Assembly (NCBI GenBank): GCA_964428185.1
Contig: CAYRXH010000071.1
Coordinates: 1-12,622 of the forward strand
Direction: 5' to 3'
From: CAYMAZ01 sp964428185
Lineage (GTDB): Bacteria; Bacteroidota; Bacteroidia; Bacteroidales; DTU049
DNA length: 12,622 bases
Shown: piece by piece, positions 1-6,031 of the stretch
Numbering within the stretch: position 1 is the stretch's first letter
Layout: each line of letters starts with the position of its first letter
Notes under the pieces: model-generated
Seen by the model: the letters and a program-made list of their open reading frames with translations, nothing else
Database searches by the model: none
Told to the model about the DNA's origin: nothing
Program-made: the position numbers and the translations under genes

Positions 1-105
1 AATTCGTTAAATAAATAAGACTACTAATAAGACCGCTATTTATTTCCTGGATTATCAGTAAATTTACAATTGTATTTATCAGACTTTAAATACTTTTTTT
101 AAAAT

Positions 106-238
106 ACATATAATCAGTGATATAAATTAGTTTATTGAAAGTATTTAATTAATATTTGTCTTCTAAACTATATAAAGACTTGCTTGAGTATTTTATTTTA
201 TACTAAAAAACATATAATCAATATTATAATGTAGTTTA
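106..238. repeat. Imperfect direct repeat pair (106-134 and 210-238)
   Basis: Two 29-base segments starting 104 bases apart share a common opening of 11 bases (acatataatca) and a common ending (tagttta), and match at 24 of 29 positions when aligned by eye without gaps. In sequence this AT-rich, some similarity is expected by chance. The pair could be duplicated regulatory DNA or a relic of a small duplication, and no function can be assigned. Confidence 0.4.
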
Positions 239-259
239 TATAATGTATAAGTTCACATG

Positions 260-351
260 TTTACGAACGTAAATTTAATATTACATTTGTAAATATAATA
301 TTTTAAAGATATTTTTACATAAGTAATTATTTATTTGTTTACCTTTGTAAA
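260..351. promoter_or_regulatory. Array of four TTTAC-N4-GTAAA palindromes (candidate operator)
   Basis: Four 14-bp sites of the same form lie at 260-273 (TTTACGAACGTAAA, perfect), 280-293 (first base A instead of T), 314-327 (last base T instead of A) and 338-351 (TTTACCTTTGTAAA, perfect arms). All have exactly four bases between the half-sites. Their starts are 20, 34 and 24 bases apart, and the last site covers the -7 promoter element at 340-347. A weaker copy with a degenerate right half is at 63-76. Such an array in front of a helix-turn-helix gene is what an autoregulatory operator would look like. That the XRE protein itself binds it is inference. Confidence 0.6.
340..347 (+). promoter_or_regulatory. 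Bacteroidota -7 promoter element of the XRE gene
   Basis: TACCTTTG matches the Bacteroidota -7 consensus TAnnTTTG exactly and lies 15 bases before the ATG at 363. A transcript starting about 7 bases downstream would have a leader of roughly ten bases. No clear -33 TTG is found at the expected distance. The element is embedded in the fourth palindrome of the array. Confidence 0.55.
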
Positions 352-362
352 AACATTGTCTT

Positions 363-947
363 ATGAATAATAGAATTGGGTTATTGCTAAAGGTTAAAGA
401 TGTAACAGCAGCAAAATTTGCCGATATGATCGGCGTGCAACCTTCAAATATATCACATATTCTCAGTGGCAGAAATAAACCTAGTTTAGATTTTGTGATT
501 AAAGTATGTGAAACATTTCCTGATATAAGTTTACAGTGGCTTTTGTTTGGACGAGGAAATATGTTTCAGAGCGAAAGTGAGCAAATAGTTTCAGAAAATA
601 AACCAGTTGAAACGAAAGTTGAGTTTAATGAAAGGCAGACACAACATGAAGTTCAGGATCTTTTTTCAGGACTTCAGGCAAACGAGAATGAAATATCAGC
701 CACAATATCTGATCCTGATGTTGAACATAATGAAGAAAATGAGTTGAGAGAAACAAAGGAAACTGAAATTGAGGAAGTCCACAAAATGACTGATGAAAAA
801 ACAAATAATACTATTCCCGAAAATAAAGAAGAAGATGTGTCACAAAAAACCAATGAAGTGAAGCAAACTCATTTTGAAAGAAAACCTTCAAGGATTATTC
901 TTGTTTATGCAGATGAAACATTTGAAATTCTGGAGAGCAGAAATTAG
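363..947 (+). CDS. XRE-family helix-turn-helix regulator with acidic tail
   Basis: This 194-residue cytoplasmic protein carries an N-terminal lambda-Cro/XRE helix-turn-helix domain at about residues 4-62. The turn and recognition helix lie near T15-L34 (ADMIGVQPSNISHILSGR), followed by the W59-L60-L61-G63-G65 ending common in Bacteroidota members. Residues about 66-165 are rich in Glu, Asn and Thr and look disordered. The last 20 or so residues (RIILVYADETFEILESR) form a short hydrophobic and charged element that resembles, from memory, the ends of similar Bacteroidales regulators. No other enzymatic domain is visible. The gene is preceded by four palindromes and a -7 element, which suggests negative autoregulation. 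Its stop codon overlaps the stop of the convergent ndk gene. Target genes other than itself cannot be named. Confidence 0.85.
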   Translation: MNNRIGLLLKVKDVTAAKFADMIGVQPSNISHILSGRNKPSLDFVIKVCETFPDISLQWLLFGRGNMFQSESEQIVSENKPVETKVEFNERQTQHEVQDLFSGLQANENEISATISDPDVEHNEENELRETKETEIEEVHKMTDEKTNNTIPENKEEDVSQKTNEVKQTHFERKPSRIILVYADETFEILESRN

Positions 948-1384
948 CAGCTATTCGCCGGAAAGTTGCAGATATCTTCAGGTTTAAAAAAGAATTTGCA
1001 TTCGCGTTGTGCATTTTCATCGCTGTCGCTGCCATGAATGGCATTCATCTGGATTGATTTTCCAAACAATTTTCTGATTGTGCCCTCAGCAGCTTCCTCC
1101 GGATTGGTTGAACCAATGAGTTTTCTGAATTCTTCCACAGCATTTGGTTTCGATAATTGAGCAACAATGACGGGACCTGAAGACATGAATTTAACAAGAT
1201 CATTATAGAAAGGTTTTTCTTTATGAACTTCATAAAAGAGCCCTGCTGTTTTTTCTGACATATAAAACATCTTCATTGCACAGATAGTAAAATCTGATTC
1301 TTCAATCTTATTTAAGATTGGCCCAGCAAGTTTTTCCTTGATTGCACGGGGTTTGATAATACATAAAGTGATTGTGCCACTCAT
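944..1384 (-). CDS. ndk: Nucleoside diphosphate kinase
   Basis: This enzyme transfers the gamma-phosphate of a nucleoside triphosphate to nucleoside diphosphates through a phospho-histidine, balancing NTP and dNTP pools in the cytosol. The 146-residue length is normal for the family. The active-site segment NAIHGSDSDENA is present with the catalytic His at residue 117. Other conserved positions are visible: K11 in the IKPRA motif (usually IKPDA), Y51, the FMSSGPV loop at 66-72, R87, T93, R104 and N114. It is transcribed away from the DHH phosphoesterase operon across a 146-base divergent promoter region and converges on the XRE gene with a 4-base stop overlap. A weak -7-like match on the minus strand (TAATTTAG, 1405-1412) lies about 20 bases before the ATG. 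Identification is secure. Confidence 0.97.
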   Translation of the reverse strand: MSGTITLCIIKPRAIKEKLAGPILNKIEESDFTICAMKMFYMSEKTAGLFYEVHKEKPFYNDLVKFMSSGPVIVAQLSKPNAVEEFRKLIGSTNPEEAAEGTIRKLFGKSIQMNAIHGSDSDENAQRECKFFFKPEDICNFPANSC

Positions 1385-1504
1385 AATGTTGCGATTTGAT
1401 GATGCTAAATTAATTATAAAACAATCAGAAAAAAAAATATTTTTTACATATTTCTACTACATTTTCTCTTAATAGGTTTTCAAATTCAAATTACAATTAT
1501 TTCT

Positions 1505-1512
1505 TAATTTTG
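1505..1512 (+). promoter_or_regulatory. -7 promoter element of the nrnA-FKBP operon
   Basis: TAATTTTG matches TAnnTTTG and lies 18 bases before the ATG at 1531. It overlaps an in-frame TTG at 1510 that could otherwise be taken as the start codon. A start inside the promoter is unlikely, so the element decides the gene start in favour of ATG 1531. No convincing -33 TTG is seen upstream. Confidence 0.6.
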
Positions 1513-1530
1513 CAAACTATTAGTGAAATT

Positions 1531-2550
1531 ATGAAACTCATTCCCCGCAAAGATTCGGCCGCCATCAGAGATTTGTTTCAACAGAAAAAAGAAACTTTTC
1601 TTATCATGGGACATACCTATCCTGATGGAGACACTGTCGGAGCCGGTTTGGCATTGAAGGAGTATCTTGAAAAAACAGGGCATCAAGTGTATTTTGTGTT
1701 ACCTGATCCTTTTCCTGAATTTCTATCATGGATGAAAGGGGCAGACTCAATTCTGATTGATACTTTTCAGGAATCAAAAGTTAAAACTTTGATTGAAACT
1801 TCTTCTGTATTCATTTTTGTGGATATGAATTCAGTTTCCAGACTTGAATCAATGCAAAATACTGTCAATACTCTTATGAAAGACAAGAAAACAGTTCTTT
1901 TTGATCACCATATCCAACAAGATGAAGTTTTTAATTATAAATACTGTGATACATCTGTATCTTCCACTGCAGAGTTGATTTATCAATTCATTGTTGAATC
2001 CGGTGACAGGCAACTGGTAACCAGAACAATGGCAGAAAATCTTTACGTTGGAATAATGACAGATACCGGATCGTTCAGTTATTCCTGCAACAATCCTGAA
2101 ACATACAATGTACTGGCACATCTGTTCAGTTTGGGTATTGACGGAGCTCTGATACATCAACTTGTCTATAATACTTTTTCTGAAGATAGACTCAGATTAT
2201 TAGGGCATAGCGTTTCAAAGAAACTGACAGTTATGGAAGAATTTGGCGGTGCATTTATTGCTCTGAGTGCTGAAGATCTAAAGACATACAACTATAGGGT
2301 AGGTGATACCGAAGGTCTGGTAAATTATACAATGACAATAAGTAATATTCATTTTGGTGTGCTTTTGACTGAAATGGAAAAGTACATTAAAATTTCCCTA
2401 CGCTCTGAAGGGAATCTTGATGTAAACAAAATTGCCAGTAAATTTTTTAATGGTGGTGGTCATAAAAATGCTGCCGGTGCATATTTCTATGGAAGTCTAG
2501 ATGAAGCATGCAGTATTGTTACAAAAATTATTCGGGAACATATTCATTAA
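1531..2550 (+). CDS. nrnA: DHH/DHHA1 phosphoesterase, NrnA-type nano-RNase/pAp phosphatase
   Basis: This 339-residue cytosolic protein has the full set of DHH-family metal-binding motifs. They are GHTYPDGD with H28, D32 and D34; VDMNS with D98; FDHH at 124-127; and MTDTGSF with D178. The C-terminal DHHA1 domain carries RSEG (291-294) and the substrate-binding GGGHKNAAGA (308-317). Family members hydrolyse short oligoribonucleotides (nano-RNA) and 3'-phosphoadenosine-5'-phosphate. Which activity dominates here cannot be read from sequence. I chose ATG 1531 rather than the upstream in-frame TTG at 1510 because the latter lies inside the -7 promoter element. The gene is first in an operon, with only three bases separating its stop from the next start. 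The order ndk, DHH phosphoesterase, FKBP lipoproteins is one I recall from other Bacteroidota. Confidence 0.92.
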   Translation: MKLIPRKDSAAIRDLFQQKKETFLIMGHTYPDGDTVGAGLALKEYLEKTGHQVYFVLPDPFPEFLSWMKGADSILIDTFQESKVKTLIETSSVFIFVDMNSVSRLESMQNTVNTLMKDKKTVLFDHHIQQDEVFNYKYCDTSVSSTAELIYQFIVESGDRQLVTRTMAENLYVGIMTDTGSFSYSCNNPETYNVLAHLFSLGIDGALIHQLVYNTFSEDRLRLLGHSVSKKLTVMEEFGGAFIALSAEDLKTYNYRVGDTEGLVNYTMTISNIHFGVLLTEMEKYIKISLRSEGNLDVNKIASKFFNGGGHKNAAGAYFYGSLDEACSIVTKIIREHIH

Positions 2551-2553
2551 ATT

Positions 2554-3105
2554 ATGACTCAGCACAGATCCTTTCTTTTTTGTCTTTCTCTTGCAACGGT
2601 CGCTGTTATGTTCTTGATTTCCTGTGTCAGGAATGAGGAACAAACATACAAGCCTGAAGTGGATCCCAAGCAGTATAATGATAATCTGCAGGAAGCAAAC
2701 AAAATTATGGCTGGTTCGGAAGAAATTCAGATTGATGATTACGTTTCACGCATGGGGTGGAGGATGAGCAAAACTTCCACAGGTCTCAGATATTGGATTT
2801 ATCAACCGGGATATGGAGAAAAAGTTGTTAACATGTCCATTGTAAGATTTAATTCACGGGTTGAACTCATCAACGGATATGTATGTTATGATTCAGCGAT
2901 AGATGGATTTGAAGAAATCCAGCTTGGAAGGTCTACAGCTCCCGGTGGTCTTGAAGAAGGGCTTGCATTGTTAAGGGAAGGTGACAAAGCCAAGCTCATC
3001 CTGCCTTCACATATGGCTTTTGGGTTATTGGGAGACCAAAATAAAATTCCCACAAAAGCAATCCTTATCTATGATATCGAAATTCTTGAAGTAAGAACAA
3101 ATTAA
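2554..3105 (+). CDS. FKBP-like lipoprotein with degenerate active site (GldI-like)
   Basis: The 183-residue product begins with a lipoprotein signal: a hydrophobic stretch (about residues 7-22) and lipobox LISC with C24 as lipidation site. It is therefore expected on an envelope membrane. Residues about 75-180 form an FKBP-type peptidyl-prolyl isomerase fold, with YDS at 112-114 in place of FDS, the REGDKAKLILP strand (141-151), FG at 156-157 in place of YG, and IPTKAILIYDIEILEV at the end. The conserved Trp of the VIxGW motif is missing (GGLEEGL at 131-137). Catalysis may therefore be weak or absent, and a chaperone or structural role is possible. It resembles the FKBP lipoproteins annotated GldI in gliding Bacteroidota, but that assignment is tentative. 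It is the middle gene of the operon, 14 bases before the next FKBP gene. Confidence 0.85.
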   Translation: MTQHRSFLFCLSLATVAVMFLISCVRNEEQTYKPEVDPKQYNDNLQEANKIMAGSEEIQIDDYVSRMGWRMSKTSTGLRYWIYQPGYGEKVVNMSIVRFNSRVELINGYVCYDSAIDGFEEIQLGRSTAPGGLEEGLALLREGDKAKLILPSHMAFGLLGDQNKIPTKAILIYDIEILEVRTN

Positions 3106-3119
3106 TCTTAAATAATTCT

Positions 3120-4028
3120 ATGAAAAAAAACATGATCATCGCAATTGTAATAATAATGGCAATTGCATGCAGCCGTAGTCCATATACCGGCTATGACAAA
3201 ACCGATACCGGATTGTATTATAAAATTGAAAGAGGAAACTCAGAAAAACAACTCCCTATTGAAGGCGATGTATTAACCGTTGAAATGAGTTATTATCTTC
3301 AGGAAAATGACAGTTTGTTGTTTTCTGCAAAAGATGCTTCAGAACCGATTATGTTGCCGGTTCAGAAATCACTGTTTGCGGGAGATATTAATGAGGGACT
3401 CTTCATGATTACAGAAGGTGATAGTGCCAGTTTTATTGTTAAGGCAGACTCTTTTCTGATATATAATGTCGGATTGAATGAAATGCCACCTTTTATCACA
3501 GCTGAAAGTATGCTTCGCTTTGAAATAAAAGTGTTGAGTCATAAAACAAAGGATGAATATATGGCTGAAATGCAGGTAAGACTTGAACAGGAAAGACAAT
3601 TGCTTGAAGAACTGAAAAAACAGGAAGCGATTGATCGTGATGCCTGGCTCAAGGAAAATAATATCAATGTAAAACCAACAGCCAGTGGGTTGATTTTTAT
3701 TCAGCAACATGCAGGAAATGGACCGAAAGTTGAACCCGGAGATAAAGTGAGTGCTCATTATACAGGGTATTTTCTCAATGGACAGAAGTTTGATTCTTCA
3801 GTTGGAGCACCCGAACCTTTTGCATTTATCGCAGGAAAAGGTCAGGTTATTCAGGGATGGGATGAAGCTGTTTTGATGATGCGAAAAGGAGGGAAAGCAC
3901 GGATAATTCTTCCTTCAGAAATTGCCTACGGTGAATCTGACCCTCGCTCTCCGATTCCACCATATGCCACACTTGTTTTTGACATTGAAATTGTAGATGT
4001 GGAAAAGACCAGCACAAAAACAAAATAA
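3120..4028 (+). CDS. Two-domain FKBP-type peptidyl-prolyl isomerase lipoprotein
   Basis: The 302-residue product has a lipoprotein signal peptide with lipobox AIAC (C17). A first FKBP-like domain at about residues 28-141 is highly degenerate: it keeps the general strand pattern but lacks the FDSS, GW and YG motifs. A charged, Glu/Lys/Gln-rich helical linker follows (about 142-182), probably a coiled coil. The second domain (about 188-295) is canonical, with Y214 in AHYTGY, FDSS at 224-227, VIQGW with W247, the RKGGKARIILP strand, AYG with Y270 and IPPYATLVFDIEIVDV. It should accelerate prolyl isomerisation of proteins in the periplasm. The organisation recalls Mip/FkpA-type enzymes, where a helical arm precedes one catalytic FKBP domain, but here a second, inactive-looking domain comes first. 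It is the last gene of the operon before a strong terminator. Confidence 0.9.
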   Translation: MKKNMIIAIVIIMAIACSRSPYTGYDKTDTGLYYKIERGNSEKQLPIEGDVLTVEMSYYLQENDSLLFSAKDASEPIMLPVQKSLFAGDINEGLFMITEGDSASFIVKADSFLIYNVGLNEMPPFITAESMLRFEIKVLSHKTKDEYMAEMQVRLEQERQLLEELKKQEAIDRDAWLKENNINVKPTASGLIFIQQHAGNGPKVEPGDKVSAHYTGYFLNGQKFDSSVGAPEPFAFIAGKGQVIQGWDEAVLMMRKGGKARIILPSEIAYGESDPRSPIPPYATLVFDIEIVDVEKTSTKTK

Positions 4029-4047
4029 AACAGTATTCAATTCATTG

Positions 4048-4085
4048 AAAAACTGCTTTTTTTCAAAGAAAAGCAGTTTTTTTTT
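4048..4085 (+). terminator. Intrinsic terminator of the nrnA-FKBP operon
   Basis: AAAACTGCTTTT (4049-4060) pairs perfectly with AAAAGCAGTTTT (4069-4080) around an eight-base loop, followed by further Ts to 4085. It begins 20 bases after the stop codon of the second FKBP gene. The A-rich left arm and symmetrical stem also make a usable terminator in the opposite direction. Confidence 0.9.
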
Positions 4086-4109
4086 ATTTGTTGCATAATT
4101 TTTGTTTCA

Positions 4110-4140
4110 TTGTGACTTTTGGAAAAAAATTGTAATTTCG
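4110..4140 (+). promoter_or_regulatory. Promoter of the YbjN-like gene
   Basis: TTG at 4110-4112 and TAATTTCG at 4133-4140 (one mismatch to TAnnTTTG) are separated by 20 bases. This is the best -33/-7 pair in the window. The ATG at 4161 follows 20 bases after the -7 element. The promoter lies just downstream of the operon terminator, so this gene is a separate transcription unit. Confidence 0.55.
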
Positions 4141-4160
4141 TTACGTAAAATCTATTTCTT

Positions 4161-4646
4161 ATGAAGCGCACATTGATATTTATCCATATATTATTTTTTG
4201 TTTCCCTGACTGTCGTTTTTGCTCAGGAAAAGGATGTTCGTATTGAAAGACAACTCAATAATATGAATCTTCAGTTTGAAGTCACATCGGCAGGTAATTT
4301 CAAACTACTCTTTGAACTTGACAGTTCCCGAACACAGATAGTATTTATTAATTCAGCAACAAAAAAAATTAAGGATGCCGAAGTTCGCGAAATATCATCT
4401 CCTGCCAGATTGCTCAGCAATGCTTCAGAGATGAGTAATGAACAACTGTGGATGATTATGACCGAAAATTTCAACTCTGTTTTGGGTGCATGGCAAATGG
4501 AACCCAGTACAGACGGATGGGCTCTGCATTTTACAGTGAAAGTCCCAGCACTGATGCCTGAAAACCGGTTGATGATGTATATGATACACGTTGCAACAGT
4601 TGCTGATCAGATGGAGAAAAGATTCTCAGAGGATGATATGTTATAA
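4161..4646 (+). CDS. Exported YbjN-like small protein
   Basis: This 161-residue protein starts with a cleavable signal peptide: MKR, a hydrophobic core to about residue 20, and a likely cut after VFA at residue 21. Export to the periplasm is expected. The mature part has no cysteine and no catalytic motif. The pattern of a strand with FKLLFELDSSRTQIVFIN (47-64), then helices and the LGAWQMEPSTDGWALHFTVKVPA segment (107-129), then a helix with VATVADQMEKRF, resembles the YbjN/type III secretion chaperone-like (CesT) fold, which often mediates protein-protein contacts. That assignment rests on eye comparison only. The gene has its own promoter and stands alone between a terminator and a gene-poor stretch, so neighbours give no clear clue to its role. 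Confidence 0.8.
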   Translation: MKRTLIFIHILFFVSLTVVFAQEKDVRIERQLNNMNLQFEVTSAGNFKLLFELDSSRTQIVFINSATKKIKDAEVREISSPARLLSNASEMSNEQLWMIMTENFNSVLGAWQMEPSTDGWALHFTVKVPALMPENRLMMYMIHVATVADQMEKRFSEDDML

Positions 4647-5067
4647 TATCTAACAGTATTTTAAATATGCATTTTAGTCAAGAATAATGAAAATTCAGTA
4701 CGTAAGTTTTATAAAAATACTAATTAAATGACTGGTAAAAGATTAGGGGAAAGAAAGTGGTTTTGTCCGCTATATTAATCATATTGCATGTTGATATTGT
4801 GTTGCTTCAGAACCAATGCCATAGATTTTTTACAACTGATCAGAGAATAAAAAATTCGCAGTACAGTTGTTGGTTCTGAAAAAAAAGATTTTTTTATACT
4901 AAAGCGATAGTCATACACATATTGAGAGCCTGACACCCTCGCAGGTTAATTTTAGTATTCCTGTGGGATTTATTTTGTAACAAAAAGATATTATCTATCA
5001 GGATATATCCTTGCACAAACATAATACGCTGATATTCAGAACTGACATAAGATTGATTTTAAATTTT
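4647..5067. other. Gene-free stretch with a bulged inverted repeat
   Basis: No open reading frame of convincing length or composition is seen on either strand. The stretch contains the inverted repeat at 4806-4880, a run of A followed by T just after it (4879-4897), and a small CCTG/CAGG hairpin near 4930-4946. It may be decayed coding DNA continuous with the relic that follows, but no protein similarity could be read here. Confidence 0.5.
4806..4880. repeat. Bulged inverted repeat, possible stem-loop RNA or terminator
   Basis: TTCAGAACCAA (4806-4816) is the exact complement of TTGGTTCTGAA (4870-4880). ACAACTG (4832-4838) further pairs with CAGTTGT (4864-4870), continuing the same right arm. 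The right arm is one unbroken 17-base block (4864-4880), while the left arm is split by about 15 extra bases. It is followed by a run of As and Ts to 4897. It could be a structured RNA, a bulged terminator, or the edge of a lost small mobile element. Function is unknown. Confidence 0.5.
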
Positions 5068-5630
5068 ATGGGATGTATATGCAACAAAATGATATTGTTC
5101 CTACAATTCATAATATGTACACCCCATCCAAAATGGCATAAGAAAAACCCGATCCAGACTATTCGTTTCATCCAAAAAAAAACGCTCCTTTTCTCTCCTG
5201 CATGGCAACAAACTGTGAGGTCTTTTATTCAGGATAAACTTTTATATGCAGTTGCATCTGTGGACACATCCCGGAGGCTTTTCAGTTGCAGTGATTTCTT
5301 TCTGAAATTGCTGGAAAAACCATTCTCAAAGTCCCTGATGAAGAAGAGTATCTCTATAACTATGCAGTACCACCAAAAACAATTATCATCAATGACGAGA
5401 CCATTTTTCGATACAACAATCTGCGGTGAAGGTGGAATGATGCCGGTTCATCGAGGATGGTGTTACTGTGAGAGGATAATTCAATGGGGAATTACTAGCA
5501 GGTTATTAAAAAAATCAGTTTCAATTTTGATGTTGAAGTCTATAAAGTTCCAGTGTATTATTTGAAACTGCTTATGGAAGTTGAAGTTATTTATAATTCC
5601 CTGTTACATTTGATTGAATAGGCAATTTTT
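5068..5630 (+). pseudogene. Decayed LolA-like lipoprotein carrier gene (tentative)
   Basis: No single frame carries a sensible protein, but plausible protein pieces occur in all three forward frames in order. They are a hydrophobic start (KMILFLQFII, 5089-5118), IQTIRFIQKKTLLFS (about 5155-5199), then in another frame KVPDEEEYLYNYAVPPKTII (5328-5387) and INDETIFRYNN (5388-5420). Still further on come NGELLAGY (near 5484-5507) and, in the third frame, FNFDVEVYKVPVYYL (near 5521-5565). Stop codons and frameshifts separate the pieces. The order recalls the LolA periplasmic lipoprotein carrier: signal, FxQxK segment, kPdxxxWxY-P segment with IIINxxxI, INGELL helix, and YYL strand. Naming rests on remembered family patterns and is uncertain. 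The 184-codon open frame at 5011-5565 is mostly a by-product of this decay. Sequencing error is an alternative, but several separate lesions make it less likely. Confidence 0.45.
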
Positions 5631-5679
5631 CTGTTTCATAGCATAACTTTTGATTTTTTTTGAATCTTTTCTATGATAG

Positions 5680-5712
5680 TTGCTGGAAATTAAATTTTTT
5701 TTTGTAAATTTG
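5680..5712 (+). promoter_or_regulatory. Promoter of rpmE2
   Basis: TTG at 5680-5682 and TAAATTTG at 5705-5712 (exact TAnnTTTG match) are 22 bases apart, slightly long for this promoter class. The ATG at 5746 follows 33 bases after the -7 element. The in-frame TTG at 5680 that would extend the protein is the likely -33 element, not a start codon. Confidence 0.65.
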
Positions 5713-5745
5713 CAGCCGATTTGTGAAACAGAAAAAAATACGGAC

Positions 5746-6003
5746 ATGAAAAAAGATATCCATCCAAAGAATTACAGATTTGTTGTTTTCAAAGATACTT
5801 CAAATGATTATGCATTCCTCAGTCGCTCAACAGCCCCTACAAAAGATACCATTGTATGGGAAGACGGTCAGGAATATCCACTTATCAAACTTGAGATTTC
5901 ACACACCTCACATCCATTTTTTACAGGAAAGCTGAAACTGGTTGATACAGCCGGCCGTGTTGATAAATTCAAAAGCAGATACGAAAAATTTCAGAAAAAA
6001 TAG
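5746..6003 (+). CDS. rpmE2: Ribosomal protein L31, type B (C-minus paralogue)
   Basis: This 85-residue protein of the large ribosomal subunit begins MKKDIHPKNYRFVVFKD and contains FLSRSTAP (26-33), the acidic WEDGQEYPLIKLEISHTSHPF region and the basic end GRVDKFKSRYEKF. These are standard features of type B L31. It has no cysteine at all, so the zinc-binding CxxC pairs of the type A form are absent. In many bacteria such C-minus paralogues replace the zinc-containing form when zinc is scarce, and some are Zur-controlled. No obvious Zur box was recognised here, and in many Bacteroidota this is the only L31. ATG 5746 was chosen because the upstream in-frame extension reads through the promoter and looks non-coding. 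The gene is monocistronic, ending in a terminator. Confidence 0.95.
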   Translation: MKKDIHPKNYRFVVFKDTSNDYAFLSRSTAPTKDTIVWEDGQEYPLIKLEISHTSHPFFTGKLKLVDTAGRVDKFKSRYEKFQKK

Positions 6004-6031
6004 GATATTCCATTGCAGTTTACAATATTTT

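Larger units (their letters stand above)
1..362. other. AT-rich intergenic control region upstream of the XRE gene
   Basis: No protein-coding gene is visible in these 362 bases, which are extremely AT-rich. They contain an imperfect direct repeat (106-134 and 210-238), a 9-bp inverted repeat (9-17 with 37-45) of doubtful meaning, and an array of 14-bp palindromes between 260 and 351 that runs into the promoter of the downstream regulator. The left part may also hold the end or promoter of a gene lying outside the window, but nothing recognisable is seen. Confidence 0.6.

Noticed and set aside
9..45. 9-bp inverted repeat AAATAAATA/TATTTATTT as a terminator
   Set aside because: The arms are pure AT, the loop is 19 bases and no T run follows. 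Chance is sufficient in this composition.
1849..2160. Minus-strand open frame of about 100 codons inside nrnA
   Set aside because: It lies antisense to well-conserved DHH motifs and has no recognisable protein features. The same applies to the other antisense frames inside the FKBP, YbjN-like, GlmU-like, lon and S46 genes.
4687..4731. 14-codon frame MKIQYVSFIKILIK as a small peptide gene
   Set aside because: It is short, has no promoter or conserved feature, and sits in AT-rich gene-free DNA.
5011..5565. A 184-codon open frame read as an intact protein
   Set aside because: It starts at TTG, its composition is unlike the neighbouring proteins, and better protein-like segments lie in the other two frames. 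It is explained as part of a decayed gene.
4986..5640. GldM C-terminal domain as the identity of the relic
   Set aside because: The FNFDVEV segment resembles the GldM FDFDL strand, but the preceding pieces fit LolA order better and lack the FRVKxxPDP motif of GldM.
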